The notes beneath the pieces were generated by a model. That model worked only from the letters and a program-made list of their open reading frames with translations, was not told the origin of the DNA and did not search any database. 64,000 bases of DNA, from positions 2,604,001 through 2,668,000 of the forward strand of contig NZ_LT594324.1 of assembly GCF_900089605.1 (NCBI RefSeq). Direction: 5' to 3'. Shown here in pieces: positions 53,092 to 60,370 of the stretch; within the stretch, counting starts at the first letter, position 1; every line of letters begins with the position of its first letter. The translations under genes and the position numbers were made by a program. This stretch comes from Micromonospora narathiwatensis. Its GTDB lineage: Bacteria; Actinomycetota; Actinomycetes; Mycobacteriales; Micromonosporaceae.

Positions 53092-54137
53092 CCCGCGCGC
53101 CGGGTCGCGGGCGCAGCCCCGGCGGTCAGGTCACCATCGCCGACGTCGCCCGGCACGCCGGGGTCGCCGCCAGCACCGTGTCGTACGTCCTCAGCGGCAA
53201 GCGGGTGATCTCCGCGGTGACCCGCGACCGCGTCCTGGCCAGCGTCCGTGCCCTCGGCTACCACCCGAACGCCGGGGCCCGTGCCCTGGCCAGCCGGCGG
53301 GCGAACGTGATCGCGCTGGTGCTGCCGCTGCGTACCGGGATGCAGGTGCCGGTGGTGATGCAGTTCGCCACGGCCGTCGTCACCACCGCCCGCCGGTTCG
53401 ACCACGACGTGCTGCTGGTCACCTCGGACGAGGGTCCGGCCGGGCTGCGCCGGATCGCCGGCAGCGCGATGGTCGACGGCGTGCTGCTGATGGACGTGGA
53501 GCTGGAGGATTCCCGGGTGCCCCTGCTGCGGGAGTTGGCGCTGCCCAGCGTGCTGATCGGCCATCCCACCGACACCACCGCCCTGGCCTGCGTCGACCTC
53601 GACTTCCAGCGGGCCGGCGAGGTGTGTGTCGAGCACCTGGCCGGGTTGGGGCACCGGCGGGTGGCGCTGCTCGGCGCCCCGGCGGCCGTCTACGGGCGGG
53701 GCACCGGGTTCGCGCACCGGACCCGGGCCGGGGTGGTGGCCGCCGCCGCGCGGCTCGGCGTCGACGCGGTGGCCCTGCCGTGCGAGGAGGGCCCGGCCGC
53801 GGTCCGCCGCGACCTGGGATCCCTGCTGGACCGCCATCCCGACGTCTCCGCGCTGGTGGTGCAGAACGAGTCGGCGGTCGGCCCGGTGCTGGCCGCGCTG
53901 CCCGTCCTGGGCCGGCAGGTGCCGCGGGACGTCTCCGTGGTGGCCATCTGTCCCGACCAGTTCGCCGAGCAGGCCGGTCTCACCTCGGTGCCGGTCCCGG
54001 CCGAGGAGGTCGGCCGGCAGGCGGTGGCGCTGCTGATGCGCCGGCTGCGGGAGGACTCGGTGCCGGAGGTGACGCTGCTCGTCCCGCGGCTGACCGTACG
54101 GGACAGCACCGCCGCCCCGGCCAGGGCCGCCCGGTGA
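53088..54137 (+). CDS. LacI-family transcriptional regulator
   Basis: A 349-aa LacI protein with HTH (QVTIADVARHAGVAASTVSYVL), hinge (PNAGARALASRRANVIALV) and ligand domain. The C-terminal half reads FQRAGEVCVEHLAGLGHRRVALLG and later SVVAICPDQFAEQAGLTSVPVP. The latter replaces the usual GFDD motif, so ligand contacts may differ. It is translationally coupled to the GH3 gene (GTGA overlap) and probably represses it through the site at 50561. Confidence 0.9.
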   Translation: MTRAPGRGRSPGGQVTIADVARHAGVAASTVSYVLSGKRVISAVTRDRVLASVRALGYHPNAGARALASRRANVIALVLPLRTGMQVPVVMQFATAVVTTARRFDHDVLLVTSDEGPAGLRRIAGSAMVDGVLLMDVELEDSRVPLLRELALPSVLIGHPTDTTALACVDLDFQRAGEVCVEHLAGLGHRRVALLGAPAAVYGRGTGFAHRTRAGVVAAAARLGVDAVALPCEEGPAAVRRDLGSLLDRHPDVSALVVQNESAVGPVLAALPVLGRQVPRDVSVVAICPDQFAEQAGLTSVPVPAEEVGRQAVALLMRRLREDSVPEVTLLVPRLTVRDSTAAPARAAR

Positions 54138-54159
54138 CGGCCCCGCTCCCGCCGGCCGG

Positions 54160-54669
54160 TCAGAGGTTGTCGGGCCGGGTGAGGGCCGGGTGGCGCCGGC
54201 CCGGGGCGGCGTACCAGGCGGCGGTCTCCTCACGCAGGGCGGTGTCGATCCGCAGCCGGGACCAGTCGTCCAGCTCCGGCAGGTCGTCGGGGTCGAACCA
54301 GCCGACCGCGAGGGACTCGTCCCCGTCGGCGACGGCCGCGCCGCCGACGGCGCGGCAGCGGAACCAGACGTTGAGGTATTCGCAGGCGTCGCCGTTGGGG
54401 TAGACGACCGGGTGGGTGGCGACCCCGCCGAGCCGCTCGATCCGTACCCGCACGCCGGTCTCCTCGTGGACCTCGCGCAGCAGCGCGTCGGCCGGCTGCT
54501 CGCCCGGGTCGACCATGCCGGCCGGCACGGACCAGCGGCCGTTGTCGCCGCGGCGGGCCAGCAGCAGCCGTCCCGCCTCGTCGGTCACCACGGCGCTGAC
54601 GCCGTACAGCATGAGCAGGTCATGTCCGATGTGCCGGCGCAGCCGGGCGATGTACGGCGAGACAGCCAT
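54160..54669 (-). CDS. NUDIX hydrolase
   Basis: A 169-aa NUDIX enzyme that cleaves nucleoside diphosphates linked to another moiety. The NUDIX box is complete: GMVDPGEQPADALLREVHEETGV (residues about 70-92). SAVVTDEAGRLLLARRGDNGRWSVP precedes it. The substrate is undetermined. The ATG at 54669 starts MAVSPYIARLRRHIGHDLL, a common N-terminus for this subgroup. It converges on the LacI gene. Confidence 0.9.
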   Translation of the reverse strand: MAVSPYIARLRRHIGHDLLMLYGVSAVVTDEAGRLLLARRGDNGRWSVPAGMVDPGEQPADALLREVHEETGVRVRIERLGGVATHPVVYPNGDACEYLNVWFRCRAVGGAAVADGDESLAVGWFDPDDLPELDDWSRLRIDTALREETAAWYAAPGRRHPALTRPDNL

Positions 54670-54732
54670 GATCGGAAACCTACCCCGGCGCGCGGGCGTG
54701 CCCGTCCGGGCCGGCCAATAGACTTCGCCCCG

Positions 54733-55914
54733 ATGGACGCCCAAGCCACCCCCGAGACCCGCCCGTGCGCCCACTGCGGACGTCAGGTGCCGCAGCGCGT
54801 CGGTGCCGGCCGGCCTTTCCGTTACTGCCGGGACAACGACGGGGCCTGCCAGCGGGCGTCGCGCAACTCGCGGATGCGGCACCGCAACGCCCCCGGCCTG
54901 CCCGGGCAGGTGGCCCGCACCTGGGAGGCGGTGGACCGGCTCGACCAGATCGTCGAGGCGCTGACCGAGGCGCTGCACGCCGAACTGTCCCCCACCGGGG
55001 TGGAGCGGCAGCTCGCGCAGGTCCGTGCCGATGCGGCCACGCAGGCGGCGGCCGCGCACACCGAACGGGACGAGGCCCGCCGCGACGCCGAGGACGCCGC
55101 CGCGACCGCCGTCCGGGCCCGGCAGGAGGCCCAGGCGGCGCTGGCCGAGCGGGACGCGGCCGGGGAACGCGCCGGCCGGGCCGAGGCCGAGGCCGCCCAC
55201 GCCGCCGAACGGGCCGCGCACGCCGAGAAGGCCAGGGACGAGGCGCGCGGGCAGACCAGCGCCGCGCAGGCGTTGCGGGTGCAGGCCGAGCGGGACCGCG
55301 ACGCCGCCCGCCACGAGCTGCGTACCGTGCGGGCCGAACTCGACACCGAGCGGCGGCGGGTGGCCGAGCTGACCGCCGAGCGGGACGCCGCCCGCGGCGA
55401 TGCCGTACAGGCCGCCCGGTCGGCCGGCGAGGCGGTGGAGCGGGCCGAGCGGCTGCGGGTCGAGACCGAGGCGGCCCGCGCGGAGGCGCAACGGACGCGG
55501 GTCGAGACCGAGGCGGCGCACGCCGAGGCCCAACGGGTCCGGGAGAAGAGCGCGGCGGCGCACGCGCAGGCTGAGCGGGCCCGGGCGGAGGCCGCCGACG
55601 CGCGGCGGGCCGAGCAGGAGGCGCGGACCGCCCGGGAGCGGGCCGAGACGGCCCGGGCGGAGGCCGTCGCGGCGAGCGCGGCGGCGCGGGACGAACTGGC
55701 GGCCCGGGTCGGCGAGCGGGACGCCCTGGCCGCCGACCTGACGGTCGCGCGGCAGGCCGGCGGGGCCGCCGAGGCCCGGCTGGCCGAGCTGACCGTACGG
55801 CTGGCCGCCGCCGAGGCCGACCGCGACGCGGCCCAGCGCCGGGCCGGACAGCTTGCCGACCAGGTCAGTGACCTGGCCAGCGCCCTGGCCCGGCTCGGTT
55901 CCCGGCCCACCTGA
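54733..55914 (+). CDS. Zinc-finger/coiled-coil protein of unknown function
   Basis: A 393-aa protein. The N-terminus holds a Cys cluster (PCAHCGRQVPQR, then FRYCRDNDGACQRAS) likely to bind zinc. From about residue 60 to the end it is one long Ala/Glu/Arg-rich coiled coil with repeated segments such as VETEAARAEAQRTR and VETEAAHAEAQRVR. It could be a DNA-organising or scaffold protein. KfrA-like and DivIVA-like roles are possible, but no motif decides. The ATG at 54733 lies 8 nt after TAGACT, consistent with a leaderless mRNA. The antisense frame is also long but is a by-product of codon bias. Confidence 0.75.
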   Translation: MDAQATPETRPCAHCGRQVPQRVGAGRPFRYCRDNDGACQRASRNSRMRHRNAPGLPGQVARTWEAVDRLDQIVEALTEALHAELSPTGVERQLAQVRADAATQAAAAHTERDEARRDAEDAAATAVRARQEAQAALAERDAAGERAGRAEAEAAHAAERAAHAEKARDEARGQTSAAQALRVQAERDRDAARHELRTVRAELDTERRRVAELTAERDAARGDAVQAARSAGEAVERAERLRVETEAARAEAQRTRVETEAAHAEAQRVREKSAAAHAQAERARAEAADARRAEQEARTARERAETARAEAVAASAAARDELAARVGERDALAADLTVARQAGGAAEARLAELTVRLAAAEADRDAAQRRAGQLADQVSDLASALARLGSRPT

Positions 55915-55928
55915 CGCAATTTGGTTGA

Positions 55929-56193
55929 ATGCACAATCACTTGGGGTTCCCGACGCCGGTCGGTACCCCGGGCCGGCTGGCCGGCGTGCCGGTGTTCGTG
56001 GCTCAGGGCGAGCACGACCTCGTCATCCCCCGCGAACTGCTCGACCGCACCTGGGCGTATCTGCGCGGCGAGTCCGGGGCCGCGACCACGGCCCGCCACG
56101 ACCACGGCCCGCCGCGACCCGGTGGGGCACGGCATCGCCGCGCCGGCGCGGACCGCCCTGTCGGACTGGCTGCGCCAGCGGCTGGACGCCTGA
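55929..56193 (+). pseudogene. C-terminal remnant of an alpha/beta hydrolase, frameshifted
   Basis: The frame from 55929 encodes FPTPVGTPGRLAGVPVFVAQGEHDLVIPRELLDRTW, the Asp-loop region of a phospholipase/carboxylesterase-type alpha/beta hydrolase. The catalytic His segment DPVGHGIAAPARTALSDWL is in the +1 frame. Between them is a 16-bp tandem duplication (56084-56115). Deleting one copy restores a continuous reading (TTARRDPVGHGI). The N-terminal two-thirds with the nucleophile is missing. It is therefore a truncated and frameshifted pseudogene. Confidence 0.8.
56084..56115 (+). repeat. 16-bp tandem duplication causing a frameshift
   Basis: Two adjacent 16-nt copies (56084-56099 and 56100-56115) differ at one base. 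As 16 is not a multiple of 3, the second copy shifts the frame of the hydrolase remnant. Confidence 0.9.
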
Positions 56194-56242
56194 CACCGCC
56201 ACGAGATGGGACGGGGGCAGCGGCCCGGCCGGGACGAGGGCG

Positions 56243-56845
56243 ATGATAGGGCGCGTGGGAAAGACGTACGAACGCATCGACGGCCGGCTGCGGACATTCA
56301 TCGAGGCGCAGCCGATGTTCTTCACCGCCACCGCCCCCCTCACCGGAGACGGGACGGTCAACCTCTCCCCCAAGGGCCTGCGCGGCTCCTTCGCGGTGCT
56401 CGACGAGCACACGGTGGCCTACCTGGACTTCGCGGGCAGCAACGCCGAGACCATCGCCCACCTGCGGGAGAACGGCCGCATCACGCTGATGTGGTGCGCG
56501 TTCTCCGGCCCGCCGAACATCGTGCGGGTGCACGGGCACGGCGAGCCGGTGTTCCGCGACGATCCCCGGTGGACGGACCTGCTGCGCCACTTCCCCGACG
56601 TCGACACCAGCGTGCACGGGCTGCGGGCGATCATCGTGGTCCGCGCCGGGCTGATCCGCGACACCTGCGGATACGCCGTCCCGCTGATGACCTACGACGC
56701 CGACCGCGACCTGCACGGCCGGCGGTTCGCCCGGGAGGACGACGCCTCACTCAGCGCCTACTTCGCCGGCAAGGAGCACGTGGCCACCAGCATCGACGGG
56801 CTGCCCGGCCTGCCGCTGCCGTTGCCGCCCACCCCGGCGACGTAA
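56243..56845 (+). CDS. Pyridoxamine 5'-phosphate oxidase-like flavin/F420-binding protein
   Basis: A 200-aa split-barrel protein. The conserved part begins TYERIDGRLRTFIEAQPMFFTATAP and continues with VNLSPKGLRGSFAVLDEHTVAYLDFAGSNAETIAHLRENGRITLMWCAF, the typical flavin/F420-binding core of the PNPOx-like superfamily. The segment near LRAIIVVRAGLIRDTCGY is family-like. The substrate is unknown. The ATG at 56243 is used. A GTG at 56255 would give the same core. Confidence 0.85.
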   Translation: MIGRVGKTYERIDGRLRTFIEAQPMFFTATAPLTGDGTVNLSPKGLRGSFAVLDEHTVAYLDFAGSNAETIAHLRENGRITLMWCAFSGPPNIVRVHGHGEPVFRDDPRWTDLLRHFPDVDTSVHGLRAIIVVRAGLIRDTCGYAVPLMTYDADRDLHGRRFAREDDASLSAYFAGKEHVATSIDGLPGLPLPLPPTPAT

Positions 56846-56857
56846 CCCCGTCGCCGG

Positions 56858-58339
56858 TCAGTGGATGCCGGCCATCAGCGCCCGGATGTGCCGGGCGAAC
56901 ATCACCGCGCTCAGCCCCAGCACCACCGACGCCAACCCGAAGGTGAGGAAGTAGGTCGCCTCCGACCAGGTGCCGGCGAGCCGGGCCACCTGGCCACCGA
57001 TCGCGTCACCGACGGCGGTGGCAAGGAACCACAGGCCCAGCATCTGGCTGGCGTACTTGACCGGGGCGAGCTTCGTGGTGGCCGACAGGCCCACCGGGCT
57101 CAGCGACAGCTCACCGGCGACCTGGATGGCGTACACCGCGACCAGCCACCACGGGGAGACCAGCCGGTCGCCGACGGCGGCCTGCGCGGCGGCGGCCATC
57201 AGCACGAACGACAGGCCGTTGAGGACCAGGCCGACGGCGAACTTCATCGGGGTGGACACCCGGTGACCGAGCCTCAGCCACAGCCAGGCGGCCAGCGGCG
57301 CCCCGATAATGATCAGGATCGGGTTGACCGACTGCAGCCAGGACGCCGGGAAGGTGAAGCCGAACACGCCCCGGTCGGTCTTGTCGGCGGCGAAGATGTT
57401 CAGCACCGACCCGGCCTGGTCGTAGATCAACCAGAAGGCGGCGGCGAAGGCGAACAACCACAGGTACGCCTTCATCCGGCTGCGTTCGGTGGTGCTGATC
57501 TCCCGGTCGGTGAGGATCCGGGCGAAGTATCCGACGGCCACCAGGACGGTGACCAGGGTGAGCAGGTTGACCACGGTGTTGACGGTGAACAGCCCGGTCA
57601 GGGCGAGCGCGGCCAGCACCGCCAGCGCCACCAGGGCGACGACGCCGATGCGGGTCAGCGCCCGCCGCCGGTCCGCCCCGAGCAGCGGGTCGGCGGGCCG
57701 CGCGCCGGCCTCGCCCAGGTGGCGCCGGCCGAGGACGTACTGGATCACGCCGAAGGTCATGCCGATCGCGGCGGCGCCGAACCCCAGATGCCAGTTGATC
57801 TTCTCGCCGAGGAAGCCGGTGACCAGCGGGGCGATGAACCCGCCCAGGTTGATGCCCATGTAGAAGATCGAGAATCCGGCGTCGCGGCGCGGCGAGTCCC
57901 GGTCGTACAGGTCGCCGACCATGGCGGAGATGTTGGGCTTGAGCAACCCGGTGCCGAGCACGATCAGGGTCATGCCGGCGAACACGCTCCACCGGACCGG
58001 CACCGCCATCACGTAGTGGCCGGCGGCGATGACCACGCCGCCCCACAGCACGCTGCGCCGGGCGCCGAGGAGCCGGTCGGCGATCCAGCCGCCGGGCAGC
58101 GCCATCAGGTACACCATGGCGTTGTAGGTGCCGTAGACGGCGTTGGCGGTGGACTCCCGGATGGCCAGCCCGTCGTCGGCGACGGCCGCGGTCAGGTACA
58201 GCACGAGGATGGCCCGCATCCCGTAGAAGCTGAACCGCTCCCACATCTCGGTGAGGAACAGCGTCGACAGCGCCCGCGGATGACCGAAGAAGGTCTTCCC
58301 GTCAGATGGGCGGCCCCTGACCGGCATGTCACCGCTCAT
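56858..58339 (-). CDS. Proton-dependent oligopeptide transporter (POT/PTR family)
   Basis: A 493-aa, 14-helix MFS-like peptide/H+ symporter (DtpA/DtpT-like). The family signature LFLTEMWERFSFYGMRAILVLYL near the N-terminus contains the ExxERFxYY-type proton-coupling motif. GMTLIVLGTGLLKPNISAMVGDLY and FSIFYMGINLGGFIAPL are the PTR2 signatures. It imports di- and tripeptides. The ATG at 58339 has a GGAGGTGA Shine-Dalgarno. Upstream in-frame starts lack one. It diverges from rbpA. Confidence 0.93.
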   Translation of the reverse strand: MSGDMPVRGRPSDGKTFFGHPRALSTLFLTEMWERFSFYGMRAILVLYLTAAVADDGLAIRESTANAVYGTYNAMVYLMALPGGWIADRLLGARRSVLWGGVVIAAGHYVMAVPVRWSVFAGMTLIVLGTGLLKPNISAMVGDLYDRDSPRRDAGFSIFYMGINLGGFIAPLVTGFLGEKINWHLGFGAAAIGMTFGVIQYVLGRRHLGEAGARPADPLLGADRRRALTRIGVVALVALAVLAALALTGLFTVNTVVNLLTLVTVLVAVGYFARILTDREISTTERSRMKAYLWLFAFAAAFWLIYDQAGSVLNIFAADKTDRGVFGFTFPASWLQSVNPILIIIGAPLAAWLWLRLGHRVSTPMKFAVGLVLNGLSFVLMAAAAQAAVGDRLVSPWWLVAVYAIQVAGELSLSPVGLSATTKLAPVKYASQMLGLWFLATAVGDAIGGQVARLAGTWSEATYFLTFGLASVVLGLSAVMFARHIRALMAGIH

Positions 58340-58494
58340 CGTCACCTCCGGCACGCCGTGGGCGGTTAACATCCCCAGTGACAGCCGAAACACTCCACCC
58401 ATTCGACCCGGCCGGGGACGACCCCGCCGGGCGACTGGCGTGGCCAGCTACCCTTGCAGGGTTCCGACCCGCGCGGATCGTGTCTGCGTGGGCG

Positions 58495-58521
58495 GGAATG
58501 GCCCGGCGGGGACGGACCGTT
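58495..58521 (+). promoter_or_regulatory. SigR-like promoter of rbpA
   Basis: GGAAT (58495-58499), 19 nt, GTT (58519-58521), lying 42 nt before the rbpA ATG. This matches the GGAAT-N18/19-GTT consensus of the thiol-stress sigma factor SigR, which is known to drive rbpA in Streptomyces coelicolor. Confidence 0.7.
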
Positions 58522-58562
58522 ACACCGAGAAGACCAGCACCACGAACGAGGGGAAGTCGATC

Positions 58563-58904
58563 ATGGGCGAGCGCATGCTGCGCGGAAGCCGCCTGGGCGC
58601 GGTCAGCTACGAATCCGACCGCAACACGGAGCTCGCGCCGCGTCAGACCCGCGAGTACCTCTGCGCCAAGGGACACCAGTTCGAGGTGCCGTTCGCCGTC
58701 GACGCCGAGGTCCCGACGACCTGGGAGTGCAAGTTCGACGGCAGCGTCGCCCGGCTGGTCGACGGCAGCGAACCGGAGCAGAAGAAGGCCAAGCCGCCGC
58801 GTACCCACTGGGACATGCTGCTGGAGCGGCGTTCCATCGCCGAACTGGAGGACATCCTCGCCGAGCGGCTCCAGGAGGTCCGTACCCGCCGCGGTCGCGC
58901 CTGA
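58563..58904 (+). CDS. rbpA: RNA polymerase-binding protein RbpA
   Basis: The 113-aa actinobacterial transcription factor that binds principal sigma factors and RNA polymerase and stabilises the open complex. The N-terminal tail (MLRGSRLGAVSYESDRNTE), the core domain with CAKGHQFEVPFAVDAEVP and TWECKFDGS, and the C-terminal sigma-interaction domain KPPRTHWDMLLERRSIAELEDILAERL are all intact. The ATG is preceded by GAGGGGA. A SigR-like promoter lies upstream and a strong terminator downstream. Confidence 0.97.
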   Translation: MGERMLRGSRLGAVSYESDRNTELAPRQTREYLCAKGHQFEVPFAVDAEVPTTWECKFDGSVARLVDGSEPEQKKAKPPRTHWDMLLERRSIAELEDILAERLQEVRTRRGRA

Positions 58905-58917
58905 GCGCACCAGACAC

Positions 58918-58953
58918 CGAAGCGCCCCCGGGGGTCACCCCGGGGGCGCTTCG
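58918..58953. terminator. Bidirectional hairpin terminator
   Basis: A perfect 16-bp stem (58918-58933 with 58938-58953) with a 4-nt loop GTCA lies between the convergent rbpA and FxsA-like genes. Confidence 0.85.
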
Positions 58954-58960
58954 TCACGTT

Positions 58961-59482
58961 TCAGGTCCGCCGCGGCTCGACGATCTCGCCCTCGATGGCC
59001 GGGCCCGGCTCACCGGCGGGCTGATGCTGCGGCGTCGCCGTCGGCGGCTGCGGCGCGCCCCGGTACACCCGGACCCGGCGAGGCCCGAACAGGTCACCGG
59101 CGACCATCGACGACACCCGCCGCTCGGTGGCGCGTTGCGCCCCGACGCGGGCCAGCCGCCGCACCGGCGGCACCAGCAGCAGCAGCCCCACCGCGCCGGT
59201 GACCAGGCCGGGCAGCGCCAGCAGCAGCGCACCCGCCAGCCCGACCAGGCCGTCGGTGACCTGCTGCCCCGGTGGCCGCCCGGACGCCGCGGCGGCGCGG
59301 AAGCCCCGCCACGCCCGCATCCCCTCCCGGCGCAGCAGCGCCAGGCCGAGCACGGACACCGCGAACACCAGCAGCAGGGCCGCACCGAATCCGACGCCCC
59401 GGCCCACCAGGACGAAAACGGTCAGCTCCAGCGCCGCGAGCAGCAGCAGAGCCGGGGGTACGTATCTCATTCCTCGGCGCAT
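58961..59482 (-). CDS. FxsA family membrane protein
   Basis: A 173-aa protein with the FxsA domain: two N-terminal transmembrane segments (residues about 8-50), then RGFRAAAASGRPPGQQVTDGLVGLAGALLLALPGLVTGAVGLLLLVP, the family core with a third and fourth hydrophobic stretch. A soluble Pro-rich tail ends EGEIVEPRRT. In E. coli FxsA affects F-plasmid exclusion of phage T7. The native role is unknown. ATGs at 59482 and 59470 are both possible. The first has GAGGTGAG just upstream. Confidence 0.85.
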   Translation of the reverse strand: MRRGMRYVPPALLLLAALELTVFVLVGRGVGFGAALLLVFAVSVLGLALLRREGMRAWRGFRAAAASGRPPGQQVTDGLVGLAGALLLALPGLVTGAVGLLLLVPPVRRLARVGAQRATERRVSSMVAGDLFGPRRVRVYRGAPQPPTATPQHQPAGEPGPAIEGEIVEPRRT

Positions 59483-59537
59483 CTCACCTCTTCAGCCACG
59501 GGTGTCATCACGCCCTTCCAGCATGACACGACCACGC

Positions 59538-60332
59538 TCAAGGCCACCGGGCCAGCTCGTCCGGGCTGCCCCGCCGCATCGCCGTGCGTCGGTCCCGCAA
59601 CCCCCAGCTGGTGATCCGCCACAGCGCCTCGGCCATGATCAGCGGGCTCATCTTGCTGTCGCCGTGCTCCCGCTCGACGAACGTGATCGGCACCTCCACG
59701 ATCCGCACCCCGGCCCGGTGCGCCAGCCGGGACAGCTCCACCTGGAACGCGTACCCCTGGGAGCGCACCGAGTCCAGATCGATGGCGTCCAGCGCGGTCG
59801 ACCGGTACACCCGGTAGCCGCCGGTGGCGTCGGTGACCGGCATGCCCAGCGCCAGCCGGGTGTACAGGTTGGCGCAGCGCGACAGCAGCAGCCGCCGCAG
59901 CGGCCAGTTCAGCACCCGCGCCCCGCGGGTCCACCGGGACCCGATCACCACGTCGGCGTCGCGGGCGGCGGCCAGCAGCGCCGGCAGGTCCTGCGGGGCG
60001 TGCGAGCCGTCGGCGTCCATCTCCACCACCGCGTCGTAGCCGCGCTCCCGTGCCCAGGCGAAACCGGCCAGGTAGGCCGCGCCGAGACCTTCCTTGCCCT
60101 GCCGGTGCAGCACGTGCACGTGCGGGTCGGAACGGGCCAGAGCGTCGGCGATCGCGCCGGTGCCGTCGGGACTGTTGTCGTCGGCCACGAGGACGTCCAC
60201 CGCGGGCGCGGCGTCGCGGACCCCCGCGACGATCCGACGGACGTTGTCGGCCTCGTTGTAGGTGGGGATGACCACGAGCACCCGTCCCACGCCGGGATGC
60301 CCGGACGTCCGCCGCTCGGCTGCCACGCGCAC
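59538..60332 (-). CDS. ppm1: Polyprenol monophosphomannose synthase (GT2)
   Basis: A 264-aa family 2 glycosyltransferase that makes polyprenyl-phosphate-mannose from GDP-mannose, the donor for lipoglycan and protein mannosylation. Motifs: VLVVIPTYNEADNVRRIV, the DDNSPDGT nucleotide site, the metal-binding MDADGSHAPQDLP, and IGSRWTRGARVLNWP. No C-terminal membrane domain, as in the soluble Ppm1/D1 part of mycobacteria. Its neighbour upstream is Lnt (Ppm2-like), the usual actinobacterial pairing. The GTG at 60332 has GGGAGGG upstream. Confidence 0.93.
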   Translation of the reverse strand: MRVAAERRTSGHPGVGRVLVVIPTYNEADNVRRIVAGVRDAAPAVDVLVADDNSPDGTGAIADALARSDPHVHVLHRQGKEGLGAAYLAGFAWARERGYDAVVEMDADGSHAPQDLPALLAAARDADVVIGSRWTRGARVLNWPLRRLLLSRCANLYTRLALGMPVTDATGGYRVYRSTALDAIDLDSVRSQGYAFQVELSRLAHRAGVRIVEVPITFVEREHGDSKMSPLIMAEALWRITSWGLRDRRTAMRRGSPDELARWP

Positions 60333-60370
60333 CGTCGTACCGCCCTCCCGCCGGCGTACCGGCGCTCGTC

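Noticed and set aside
54822..56297. A long Ser/Ala/Arg-rich leftward frame opposite the coiled-coil gene
   Set aside because: Its repeats are the antisense of Ala/Glu codons in the coiled coil. The plus-strand protein has a Cys cluster and heptads, the antisense has neither.
58378..58562. Rightward open frame starting at GTG 58378 before rbpA
   Set aside because: It overlaps rbpA in a different frame, has no domain, and the region is explained by divergent promoters including the SigR-like site.
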